Below, piece after piece: positions 1-11,662 of a stretch of DNA of 15,317 nucleotides. This DNA comes from Temnopleurus reevesii (Eukaryota > Echinodermata > Echinoidea > Temnopleuroida > Temnopleuridae). Made by a program: the position numbers and the translations under genes. The notes below the pieces were generated by a model that searched no databases, was not told the origin of the DNA, and saw only the letters and a list, made by a program, of their open reading frames with translations. How positions within the stretch are numbered: position 1 is the stretch's first letter; each line of letters opens with the position of its first letter. The stretch spans positions 2,874 through 18,190 of the forward strand of contig BQKZ01007688.1 of the NCBI GenBank assembly GCA_036244855.1. The letters run 5' to 3'.

Positions 1-19
1 GGGGGGGGGTTGGACCAGA

Positions 20-65
20 GCGTGTGTGTATGTGTGTAAATCAAATCAAATCAAATCAATTCATT
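20..65. repeat. Simple repeat (tg)n and (aaatc)n
   Basis: A short GT-rich tract is followed by four to five aaatc units and 'aattcattgatataaaacc'. This resembles the pentamer tail plus 'tttattgatttt' arrangement at 8708-8760, so it may be the end of a related retroelement. Confidence 0.5.
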
Positions 66-165
66 GATATAAAACCAATTTGGGATTATCATGAACATGA
101 GAGAATGCATACACAGGTGCACATCATGTGTATCCTGGCCCAATCTCAAAAACATTCTGCTCCTT

Positions 166-240
166 GTAAATAATAATAATAATATCATTTCTATAGCGCA
201 GTCATATATACACTCTATTGCACTGTAATACTGATAGATG
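166..240 (-). repeat. Remnant of SINE tail
   Basis: Read on the minus strand, this has a gcgctatagaaatg stretch followed by (att)n. This is the tail signature seen intact in the SINEs at 2903 and 11161. The body is not recognisable. Confidence 0.4.
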
Positions 241-777
241 AGGGTTAGTGGGCATTATTACTGCAATAATGGATTACAAACAAAAATAAATTTAAGTGAA
301 TTAAATGCTTATAAAAATTAGTGAGTTCTCAACGAGTGCCAACAGATGTGGATGCTCCTACTCCACTGGTACTTTGTTCCGGAACAATTTTGGAGCAGCT
401 CAAGTAAGTTACTACATATGTATTACCCAAGTGTTACTTACTTACTTCAAGTGAATGGAGTAGAATGCTGTATCCCATAATACCCTTGACTAAATACATT
501 ATATGAAAAGATTTTTTTAGTACAACAGCATTTGATCCCTAAATGAGATTTGAAATGGATCTTTTGTCCACAATTTCCTGCACAGTTTATTTAAATCCCT
601 TACAACCTGCAATATAGCATTCGTCGTCCGGTAATGTATATTTACAAATCTAACAAATTTACTATCAACCTTCACATTTGAAAAGAGGAAGTTTTTGTTC
701 AAAATTAGCATCTAGGTGGATGCCTATTAACAAGGGAATAGTTGTAGAATAAAAGAGGAACATACAGTACTGAAAAT
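241..777. other. Intron 4 sequence, no feature supported
   Basis: AT-rich non-coding DNA. A short exon-like stretch at 342-399 on the plus strand was considered and not accepted. Confidence 0.4.
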
Positions 778-1360
778 AGGACAGAGACCGGCAATGAAAA
801 GTGCACAGATCCAGGAGTGAAAAGGCAGACAGATGCGGGAGTGAAAAGGGACATATACAGGAGTGAAAAGGGACAGATACAAGAGTGAAAAGGTACAGAT
901 ACAGGAGTGAAAATGGAGACATATGCAGGAGTGAAAAGGGACAGATGCAGGAGTGAAAAGGCAGACAGATGCGGAGTGAAAAGGGACAGATGCAGGAGTG
1001 AAAAGGGACAGATACAGGAGTGAAAAGGGACAGATACAGGAGTGAAAAGGGACAGATACAGGAGTGAAAATGCAGACAGATGCAGGAGTGAAAAGGGACA
1101 GATACAGGAGTGAAAAGGGGACAGATGCAGGAGTGAAAAGGGACAGATACAGGAGTGAAAAGGGACAGATACAGGAGTGAAAAGGGACAGATACAGGAGT
1201 GAAAAGGGACAGATACAGGAGTGAAAAGGGAAAAATGTAGGAGTGAAAAGGGACAGATGCAGGAGTGAAAATAGATAGATGTAAGAGTGCAAATGGCAGT
1301 GGTATAAGAGTAAAATGTGATATGGTGCAGGAGTGAAAAGATTACAAATTCAGGAGTTAA
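778..1360. repeat. 22-bp minisatellite, about 26 units
   Basis: The unit is close to 'acagatacaggagtgaaaag' plus gg (22 bases), with some units of 21-25 bases and diverged ends. Units alternate between 'gatac' and 'gatgc'. Because 22 is not a multiple of 3, a stop-free unit is stop-free in all frames, giving a long open frame on the minus strand (1292-705) with a repeating Phe/Ser/Cys/Leu/Pro-rich 22-residue period. I see no exon borders or homology, so I treat that frame as a product of the repeat. Confidence 0.92.
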
Positions 1361-2167
1361 GAGGAGACTGATACAAATGCAACAACCTACATGAGATTAT
1401 TATAGTCAAAAGTCCTTTAATGACAGTCGTATTTGGCTCTATTGAAATGAATAAATTTGAAACTTTAGAAAAAATTAAAGAGAAGCACAATTTCAAGAGC
1501 TCACTGAACTCGCTTTGATTAAAAATAGACTTGCATTTATGGACATTTTGCATTTAACAGACATTCATTTTTCTCTTACTTGTTTCTTCTTCATTGTCAC
1601 TACGTAAGTGCAAAATGACATACAGCAACAAACAATGTGTTATGAACTATAGATAGACAGGCAATTCTCAGCATTATTATTATAAGTGTTATTATCATTG
1701 CTGCAGAGGAAACAGTTGCCAAGTTCAAGCTTCACAATATTTGGACAGCATCCCATAAAACTGAATTGCAGCGCTACAGCCTTATTTGGTTTCAAGAACA
1801 TGTATCAAGGGTTTGGTCTAACCAGTGGAATTTGCTCTTGTATTGACTAAGCTTGTCTTATCTACTGTCATAGATCAGGTGTAAAACACTTTGAATTAAT
1901 ACTTTGATTCTTAGGAGTAAAAACCAACACAATAACAGATAAGGGGTTTCCCCCAAAACTGTCTAATATCGTCCTTGCATTCTGATTCTGATTCCAATGC
2001 TGCATTGCTACAGTAAAAACCACAATGTATAGACAATCTAATCTATTGAAAATACTGTAAAAGGTGATTCCATGTTTAGAATGTAACAATTTGTTGGATA
2101 CTTTCAGTCATAAGGACTTACTTACACCAAGATAAAATTTTATATAATAATGTTCAGGAGTCTACGC
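1361..2167. other. Intron 4 sequence, no feature seen
   Basis: Unique-looking AT-rich DNA. Neither strand shows an exon with coding character or family similarity. Confidence 0.45.
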
Positions 2168-2343
2168 AACACGATATAAACTATTTCTGAAAAATTAAGT
2201 TGAACGCAGACAATAGATCCATACACCGTCTATTCAACTGTGCGGACACAACAATGACAAGCCGGTTCCGATTTCAATAGCATTACAAAGGAGCATTGAA
2301 TTTGCGCTTGACTTAATTTTTCGAAAATAGTTTATATCGTGTT
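2168..2343. mobile_element. Foldback (MITE-like) element with 40-bp inverted repeats
   Basis: The left arm, 2168-2207, starts aacacgatataaact. It is the reverse complement of 2304-2343 at 35 of 40 positions. About 96 bases separate the arms, with no coding capacity. I cannot see a convincing target-site duplication, so the outer ends are not certain. Confidence 0.75.
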
Positions 2344-2774
2344 ATGATCTTAAATCTGTTTCTACTTAGAACTGTCGTATATATAGCTCTAGGTGTATCA
2401 TTTATATCATCACTTACTTTGTTCATTCATTTCATACCTGTACATGTAGTTGTGCTTTCTATCACATAATTGGAGGGAATTGAAACATACAGAAGTTTGT
2501 TTCATAATAATTAATCATGACAATGAGTCCATTGCATCATCATCAATCTGAATGTTCAAATCTATTTGGGTATTAAAGCATGATAGAATGCAGGTCACAT
2601 ATACAGCTCTTGTCACAATGAATGTTACATAGAAGGGGATTGGGAAAGACTAAATATTACTTGGAATGACTATGATAAAGGAAAGCTTTAGGGTTGTTCT
2701 GAAAGTGGAAGATGATCAAAACATGATGAAGGTCTATAGTTAATCCTGATGCTTGTTACATATTACATACATAT
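2344..2774. other. Intron 4 sequence, no feature seen
   Basis: AT-rich DNA with no recognisable exon or repeat. Confidence 0.4.
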
Positions 2775-2775
2775 G

Positions 2776-2902
2776 GGGCCTATAACATAAAAGAGATACA
2801 ATCAATCTTGCAATTAATTGCATCTCTTTGGTACACATCTTGCCATAGACTTACGATAAATATTAATTGCAAGTTTAATTGCATCTTTAATGTTACAGGC
2901 CC
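2776..2902. mobile_element. Short MITE with 'gggcctRtaacataaa' ends
   Basis: The left end gggcctataacataaaag matches the reverse complement of the right end (gggcctgtaacattaaag). The trinucleotide ATG lies just outside both ends and may be a 3-bp target duplication. The internal phrase 'gccatagacttacga' recurs in the MITE at 13371-13517, so both belong to one family. Confidence 0.7.
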
Positions 2903-3152
2903 ATGGTCTAGTGGTTACATCCTTGGACTTATATTACGGGGTACCAGGTTTGATTCCCGTCGGCAACATCCTTTTGGCGAGAAATAGCACCCAGGTGCTA
3001 TTTGGGTACCAGTAGGAAACAACGGTCTTGTGGTTGGTTTAGCAGTGTGCGCCTAACAGGCAACTTGCTATGAATCCAATGACCGTGAAACGCGATGATC
3101 AGTTCAATAGGGATTGATAAAGCACTATATAAATAGTGCATATTATTAAATT
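2903..3152 (+). mobile_element. tRNA-derived SINE (tRNA-Glu-like head)
   Basis: The box A tggtctagtggtta (2904-2917) is that of tRNA-Glu, and box B ggtttgattcc is at 2947-2957, at the spacing expected for an internal RNA polymerase III promoter. A non-tRNA body follows, with the tail 'aaagcactatataaatagtgc' and then att-rich sequence. The tail is shared with other SINEs in the window. The anticodon part is degenerate, so this is not a working tRNA gene. Its head directly abuts the MITE ending at 2902. Confidence 0.85.
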
Positions 3153-3377
3153 TATTAATATAAATTGTGTTACAGTTGATGATGTGCAATTTGAATAAAA
3201 ATTCAGAGTCTGTCTGATACACATTTTTAAGTATCTATATTTTCATGAGAATTTATTTCACCTGACTTCAAAAAAAAGACCAAAATAGAAGTAAAATCTA
3301 AAACTGAAATCATCATCATAACTTTCCAAACAGTGTTAACAACGTGCATGTTTGTCCATCAATATCAAAGATCTTAC
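3153..3377. other. 3153-3377: 5' end of intron 4 (minus strand)
   Basis: Non-coding. It includes the exon 4 donor (GTAAGA on the minus strand) at 3377-3372. Confidence 0.6.
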
Positions 3378-3524
3378 CTCCACTTTCCAATTGGAATTGA
3401 TAGCAATCTCTCCCTTCTGTTCCTTGAGAGTCTTGTCAACAAAGTAACCCATACCACCTGGTTTGAGAATGAACCAGCGATCCTTCCAGTTGGTCACTTT
3501 GTGCCCTTTCTTCTTCAGTTGACC
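3378..3524 (-). CDS. Swap70: Exon 4 of SWAP70-like gene: start of PH domain (residues 211-259)
   Basis: The exon is 147 bases, 49 codons, between acceptor gtttag and donor gtaaga. It encodes GQLKKKGHKVTNWKDRWFIL and then KPGGMGYFVDKTLKEQKGEI, ending NWKVE. This is strands 1 to about 4 of a PH domain. The basic cluster KKKGHK plus K-D-R-W-F fits the phosphoinositide-binding K-x(n)-K-x-R-x-F pattern, and the sequence resembles the SWAP70 PH domain (KKGHRRKNWTERWFVLKP, from memory). The later strands and C-terminal helix of the domain must be in the next exon, outside the window. A mutated copy of this exon lies about 490 bases upstream in the intron. Confidence 0.92.
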
Positions 3525-6500
3525 CTAAACAGGAACGATAGAGAATGACTCCCTGTCAACATGGAAAAACTTCAAATTGGGGCATTTTGCACAAGTGGTC
3601 ACCTTGACTGCACTGGCAGATGATATACAAATTGAGTAAAAGAAAAATGTCTCCCAACTTTGAAGCTATCTGGTACCAATCTGTTCTTTGGGAAGGACTC
3701 TATCACGATATACGATCAAATCTGGGATACTTATTTCATATTTTAAACAAGAAAGCTTGAAAGTTAGAGGACATTTTTTTTTACTCATTCTGTAGTTTGC
3801 AAATTATCATTTGGACCATGCAAGGAGAGTAAAGACAAAAAATAAAAAAACAAACTCTACTGTTATCAGGATTTCTGTAGGAATATCAGGGATTTGGGGG
3901 ACAGTTTTTAAATTTAATTTCTGATCGAGACGTCAGGGTCTTGTTCACAAAGTAGAGAATGAACTAGCGATCCTTCCAGCTGGTCACTTTGTGCCCTTCC
4001 TTCTTCAGTTGACCCTGTACAGGAACGAAAGAGAATGAGACAACTGATGCTTCCCTGTCAACATTGAAAAACTTCAAAACGGGACATTTTGTGCAAAGGG
4101 TCACCTCAAATGCACTGGCTGGTTGATAAAGTTAACAAAAGGAAAGTAAAAAATTCCTACTACAAGAGATTTTTACTGATATCTCAGGGTTTATCCCAAT
4201 CAGGACATCAGGACATGAATCAAATATCTGGACAATCTTGACGAAATCAAGATATTTGACAGGTATGGTTTCAAAGTGCAAAACCACATCATATTCCTTA
4301 CATTTACATCCTTTATTACTTCCCATGGCGTTACTTACATCTATAAAGCATGATGAATAAACATTGTAATGCAACCCACCATAGCAATACTATTTCTATT
4401 GGCAAAAAAGTTGCCATAGTAAAAATAAAAACTCTTGCAAAATAGAATGGACAGTTTGTCTTGTTCTTCAAGTAGAATAAAGATGTCTACAGATTTAAAA
4501 ACACCTTTATCAAGTGTAAAAGAAATAGAATACAAGTTTTGGTTGGCATCCTGAATATTGGGACACCAGTTTCTTTCAATACATTTGCTACTTATTAATG
4601 CAGGTCGTTCAAATAGAAAAGTTGAGCGTTCTCGGTGAAGATTTTCTTAGACCAAGCAAGTGATGGAAAACTGTCCAAAGCAAGATAAGAGATTTTCACT
4701 GTATTTTCTACATTGCCCTTCCCCCACTTTTTTTCAATAAAAAATGCATTCATCCCTATGAGGCTTTGTGCAAATTGTAATACACATGTAGCCCCACCCC
4801 TCCCACTTTGATCCACTTCACTTTCAAGGTACTAGTCAGCCCCTGGTATAATATGGAAACTAAAATAGACAATTAACTGTTATGAACAATTCGACATGCT
4901 TAGGCAAACTAGCCTGCAGCAGTAAGTGGGTCAACATTTTTTTGTTAAATATCAAGGAATCAAAAAGAAAAAGGCAACCTGTAGCGAAGTAACATTCACA
5001 TGAAATGGCAGCAACTAAGTATATCTGACTGAAATAAGAAAATGTTTATGTTACTCTGTGACTAGCTTGAGGAAATAAGATACACAGCAAATGCATATCA
5101 TAAAATTATCCTCAAAATGAATGAAGAAATGGGAGTAATTTGATCCCAAACTACTTCCTGATTACAACTGAATGATTTATTGATTTTTAATTGCTTGTAC
5201 ACAGTAGAATACATACATTGTTAAAAATAATTGAATGTGGAAAATCAATCATAACCCTGCATAGGTGCAAAGTCCATTTAGCTTTTTATTCTGTTTTATC
5301 AAAATCATGTACATTAGAACTTGAATGCTTTGGCCAACTGATAAGGTTGATATATACAGATTGTCTTATCAATATGATACATTTGCTTACATGTACTTAC
5401 TGCATGAATAAACATCACATGTTACCAGGGAAAGGTGCTGTCTTGCTAAAACCAATACTAAATGTTTGAACCATAATTTCAGTCAAGTGAACTTTGAACA
5501 AGCATGAAAAGTCAGAACTATTAATAAAAAATATAATGTTGACTGAAATACTACGTATCTATTTTGATGAAAAGAAAAATATGACTGAAAGGAGAAAATA
5601 TAATCTAAAAGAGTGATATGTATTGAAAATGCTGAATTTTACTTCCAGGAAGTGGACAAAGAGGGGTAAAAGAAGTTAAATATTAAAGAAACATTGAGCT
5701 CATCAAAATTATCAACTTACATATGGAAATAATGCTAAATACCAGATACTCCACACCTGTTAGACATTACTGTACTTGCCCATACTCTAATTTGAGAAAA
5801 TTCATTGATGGTTGATTACCTTCTCTTCAGAATTCACATTTCATTACTCTTATCTCTCTACACTTCAAGGGTGTTGCTAGAAATTTGCAACTTGATGGAG
5901 CAAGTGAAAACCAGCAATAGATCACAACTTTCCAGCAGCATCTCCTGAAATATTCTTCTCTGGAATTTTGAATAATGATTATATTTTCTGTGTTATGTAT
6001 CATATTTTGTATTACTACTTTATGTTTCGGCAGGGCTCTCTTGCAGATTACCCTGTCGTTTAAACAAAACTTTAATATATAAATAAATAGATAGATAATT
6101 CTACTTATATAGTTTCATCTCTTAGGGGGTGTTGTTCAAAAGTTGCAATTGATCGCAAGTTGCAGTTGATCGGAACGCGCCAATCAAAATCATTGTTTTA
6201 TGCACGTCCTGTTAAATGCGCATACTGAGCGCGAATGAAAATGCGCGTTGCAATTTTCAAAGTTGCAGTTGATTTTGAGCAACACCCCATTAGCCCTGTA
6301 TCACACTTACCATCTTCTCCACCTCCTCTATCATGCTATTGTACACCTCCGCGATGCCCTCCTTCACGCACATCCCATCAACCCTCTTAGCGTAATGCTG
6401 CTCAAAACTCTGAAGACAGTTGGTGAACCGCAGGTCTTGAAGCACCGCCATGTTGGATTGAAACTCCTCTGAGCTCCACTTTGCTCCCATGGCAACAACA

Positions 6501-9386
6501 AGTTTCTCGAACATGATCAGAGCTTCCTATAGGGTAGAATAGAAACTGGATTACGCTTCAGGAAAACATTAAATACTAATAGTTACAATCAGTCATTTAC
6601 ATCATTTATAAATTCCTGCTTTGTACTAATAGCTTTGTATGCTGGTATTTGATTACATTAGTTTGTTTCAGTATCTAAAATCACTATGCCTAAGAATTCT
6701 ATGTTACATTTTTAAAATCTAAAAGTCATCTCTCTATCCAAATCTGCAATCAAAACATAGAAACCAATTATATGACTATTCTTATTATCAACTAGAGGGG
6801 AACCACATAATAAGCCTAGGTTATATGATTTCTTTATTATCAAAAATTAAAAAAAATATTGCTAAAATGAATGGTTTAAAGGGTGATCTTGATGAATAAA
6901 ATTCTGTATACCAAATTTTAAAGTGGCACTATTATCTTGAGGACATACTATGAATTTATTTTTCAGAGCCCAGCAAAAAAGAATGTGACCAGCCGTTTAT
7001 CCAGCTTCATACCAACAAACCCACTTTGCTTAGGTGGACTTCAAATCCGATATGCGGGACTGTAGTTTGAAAGGGACACAACTTGCATTCAAACCAGCTC
7101 TAGAAACTAGTATACTGGAAGACGCTTTCGAACACTTGAACGGGTCCAAGATCCCCAAAGACCTACCTGTGGATCAAGCACAGTAGGGAAAACCCCCGGC
7201 TCAGCAAAGAAATTAAAGATCCTCCACATCTTATAGACTTCCGAATACTCTAGAATCTTCTTGTTCCTCTTCTCATAGCGACTCCCACAGATCATCCAAG
7301 ACACCTCCTCCAACTTCACCAGGTTAATGTTCTCCAAGACCAGGAACTGTTGGTCTCGCAAGAAGTTCCAGTAGTCGTTGAAGCTGATGGTTGGAGACTC
7401 CTGGAAGTTCTCCATGAGATGCTTTGCCACAGCATTGCTGTTTTCTGCTCCAAGAGAATTCCCTATGTGTGCTGTTAGTACCTGATGGAAAGAAGAAAGA
7501 TAAAAATTTGACTTCAACCCAAATATTGGATATTCGTTGATGATGCAACTATTTCAATCCACCGTTTTCAGCTAAAGAAGAAGAAGTGGCTGTAAGTACC
7601 TGATTGTCGGAGGAAAGATAAAAATGTAAAAATAAATCCGACCTCAGCCCAAATTTCTCTATTGGATATTCTTTGATGATGCAACTATTTTAATCCACCA
7701 TTTTCAGCTAAAGAAGAAGTGGCTGTGAACTACCTGTATGTTAAAAAACAGAAGAGTAAAAAAAACTGTTGCACTGATACAAAATCAGGCCCATTTCTTA
7801 GAGCTTTTGATATGATTCATTATGACCATATATCACATAGAATCCTGGCACTTAAACTGTTTTCTGCACCAATACATATATTCTTTTTCTAGGAGTTTGA
7901 AAGTGCATTAAACTGAGAATCATTGATAAAGTGTAAGTACTGCTGTACAAGTGTCAGTTTTATTTATAACTAAAATCCTTTTAGTTTCCCATCAATTTTA
8001 AACGCTGTCAATTAAATTGATTTTTCAGGACAAAAAAACAAAAAATAGAGAGAGATAATCAAGCCGCAGTTGGACACAATAACAAGACTGAATGACACAT
8101 GTGTTAGGCACGAACAATAGTTTCACTAACCTAAAATTCCACAAGACTACTCAATATCTTCAAAGGCTGAGAGACATTGCCCCCCTCCCCCAAGAAATAA
8201 TAACAAAGTAACCTGTGCGCATTGTAATACAACTCTACATGATCATTTCACCTTTACCAGGTATTCCAAAAGGATATTTTTTTTCCAGGAAATTTTTTAT
8301 TCATTTCCTGTTTTCATGAAAGCTTTATTCCTAACTGATATGAAGGAAATACAAAATTTGTTGTGCGTTGTAAAATACAATTTCCCTGTGTGTAATAATA
8401 CACCTGAAATGCTCAGAAATCATTTATACTTTCTACATAAACCCAGTACATAGAAAACCCTACTATTCTAACAGATAAACAGGATGCTACACTGAACATG
8501 AATTTCTGAGATTACTTTCCAGAATTATTTGCGGTCAATGAATCTTTATTGAAGGATTTCCTGTCCTCAAACAATCCTGCAGACAATTAATAACTGGAAA
8601 AGAGATCTTGAGAAGTTTCACAGTCTGTCAAGTGAAGTGGGATTCATAATTTAAACACTGTTCTGAAAAGGATTTTGATGCTTGTGGCAGTTGCACAATT
8701 TTGATGAGTTGCAATTCAATTCAATTCAATTCAATTTAGTTTATTGATTTTCAATCCACAAAACAAAGGATTATTATAATTGAAACATAACAAACAAATA
8801 AACAAGCAAACATAAAACATAAACATAAACAACAGCAACAAAAATATGTGTGAGCATATAAATAAGCAAGAGGACAGCATAATACATCGTAAATATAAAT
8901 CATCACAATACAATCATCCGGCCGCATGGCTAAAGGACGAGGGGCAATCTAAATGTTCAAATCAAATATATTATACCTGCAATAGTGAAAATCAAATCTT
9001 CCCGTGTTCCAATCGTTTTCCATACATAACACCAATTCCGTTTACACATATGTTATTAATATCATAATCATTACTAATCATGGCATTTTGATAAAAGTAT
9101 CCTACTTTAAAAAAAGGAAGAATGTTTTAAACTTAAAGTCTGCAGTAAAAATAATAACGGAGCAGAGAAAATAGATTAATTAAAAAAAAATGCAGGTACT
9201 ATGATTCACCCTCAGACTAAATAAATTGTCAATTTTACATTAATAGCACCATATAGAAAACATCTTTCAGAGATAAATCTTATCTACTGTCATTCAATAC
9301 TGTACCTACAACTATACAGTACTTACAAAAGATGCAGAGTATGGTGAAGTGTTTTTCGTATTATTAGTCTTGTTTTTTTTTTTTTT

Positions 9387-9431
<45 letters not shown>

Positions 9432-11540
9432 GAGGGTGCGGGAGTAGTAAAATTGCTCCTTTTGATATGTTTTATTTGTGTTGGTAATATTTTTCATGTG
9501 ATTTGCTGGTCCATGATGACAAATCCATTGAAATAAAAATGGTCACTTTTGAAAATCATTTTTAAGGAGAGGACAATAATAAAGGGCTATTTTTCAAGAA
9601 GTTCTCATTAAAATTTCATGAAATTTGTCAGGAATGTTTATTGTCTACTGTCATGCAATTAACAAATTAATTAAGCCGTCTTGGTAGAAACATGTAGTGA
9701 AATTAGAGGAGAAAATCTTCATACATAATTATTTTTGGTAAAAAAAATTATTTCATAGTTCTTGTATTTCACCATTTCCTTTAAAATCCGTAGGCATACA
9801 TTTCCTGAAAATAACAAGTGATGCTTCCTTTTAAAATTATATATTTTGTTTACGCTAATGGAAGTTGATTCATTCACACTGGTACATAGGATTTCAATAA
9901 TTTAGACATTTCTTAATTTTCTTTAATTGGACAAAAATGAATGTATGAATCAACAATTAAATTCTGATTAATTTCAACTCCTTTAATAAAAAGACAATGA
10001 TTGAGATAAATGTACATCTTGGTACAAAGTTTAGCCTTGGGTTATTACTTGCACAATGTAAAAAAGAGGATAATTTGCTTACTCAAAACAGCAAAACAGC
10101 AGGTTTCAATAGTTATGTGTGTTTGAAGGACAGATCTCAAAGCAGGTTTATCAAACAATGTGTGCACAAATGCAAGTTGTAATACATGTATATTGATATT
10201 ATTTATTGACTTGTTACAGTGGAAACTCAGTATATAACAAGGCACTTCGGACAATCAAAAATACCTTGTAAAAGCGGTAATCTTGTTATAGCAGTGTTAC
10301 AAAACAATAAGCTATAAGGAGCTGGGACCAAAGTATTTAGGTTTAAGCCCTGGTCACATAGGACCCCGGAAGCAACACGATTCACCCCGGAGATCCGGGG
10401 CTCTTTTTGGCTCAAACGGGGTGAATCGGGGTACATTTTCCCAAGCTCGAGTGCTGATTTTTCTATGTGACCACAAACACGGCCAAAAACAGCCAAAAAC
10501 AGCCAAAAGCAGTCGTGTTGGGCTCCCGATTCACCCCGGAGATCCGTATTGGAATCTGATTGGCCCCGGAAGCAACACGATCAGCCCCGGAAGCTACACG
10601 ATCGGCCCCGGAGCTGAATCAAATGCTGCTCCGGGGTGGATCGGGGTGAATCGGGGTCCTATGTGACCAGGGCATAAGAATATTTTAATATATCAGCAGG
10701 GTTTCCACTGGATCACTATGAAAGCTCACAATTGGTATTATTCAGTGAGGCCATTGTGATCACATTTTCCTCAGCTTTGTAATGATATTAACAGGTAAAC
10801 AAAATACTTTGACTTGCACTATACATGTGATAGACTTATTGTCATTGTGACGTCATTATAGTCATGGCCATTGTACAGATTTGTAAATAGATGCTCAAGG
10901 TATCAGTCCAGTAAACATGAAAACAAGAAAGACGGAAGAGCACACATTGGTTCGATAGTAAACCAAATATGACTCACAATAGAGGTCAATTTTTTGTTTT
11001 CCTGAAGTTGATTCTCAGAAGAGGATCGTGTGCAGTGTAGGGTGACATCAATGTAAATAAATCATTGGTTTGCTGCAAATATTAAGTGAATTGTACCTTT
11101 TAGGATCTAGGTTTTGTGACCCCAAGAAAGAGATGTATGTACTTTAATCAAAACTATACNCACATTGTGCTGCACTCAACCCAGGTGAGGTGAATGGGTA
11201 CCTGGCAGGAATATTTATTCTTTGAAATGCCAAGTGCGCCGTGAATGGCTGCCGGCCTAAAGCCAGGGTAATAATAATGTAAAGCGCCTTGAGCATCAGC
11301 AGAGTGGATGCGTGCGCTATATAAATTGCATCTATTATTATTATTAATATTTTGAAATTCGAACTTAATGTTTGCAAAACACAGCTCCATATCAAAATGA
11401 CCTTTGATCATCAGTTGTCTGTGAGAAAAAAAGATCAAGTGCGACCATGGAATATGGATACATAGATTTCTTATAGCAACTGGCACATTAATTTTCTCCT
11501 CCTCCTCCTTCTTCCTCTCCTCCTCCTAATATGACTGCTG

Positions 11541-11586
<46 letters not shown>

Positions 11587-11614
11587 ATTTACTACTACAT
11601 TTACTACTACTATA

Positions 11615-11662
<48 letters not shown>

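Noticed and set aside
342..399. Exon-like stretch on the plus strand: ccaacag, open frame VDAPTPLVLCSGTILEQL, then aagtaagt
   Set aside because: Good-looking borders but only about 58 bases, with no known homology and no neighbouring exons. It also lies inside an intron of the opposite strand.
778..1360. Possible CRISPR-like array
   Set aside because: The units are contiguous 22-mers without spacers, in a eukaryotic intron; this is a minisatellite.
2904..2976. Possible functional tRNA gene
   Set aside because: Box A and box B are tRNA-Glu-like, but the acceptor and anticodon stems do not pair, and a SINE body and tail follow.
1..3377. Search for the next exon (end of the PH domain) of the SWAP70-like gene
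   Set aside because: Several donor-like gtaagt sites exist on the minus strand (for example near 440, 1575 and 2110), but no preceding segment reads as PH-domain sequence.
4132..4535. Two overlapping minus-strand open frames in intron 3
   Set aside because: No family similarity, no acceptor/donor pairs in a fitting phase, and exon 3 joins exon 4 in frame without them.
9312..9497. Open frame with poly-Pro and poly-Lys on the minus strand
   Set aside because: It comes from the T24G34 block.
10421..10666. 81-residue open frame with repeated Gly-Pro-Gly-Ser motifs on the plus strand
   Set aside because: It lies wholly within the GC-rich inverted-repeat element and reflects its subrepeats.
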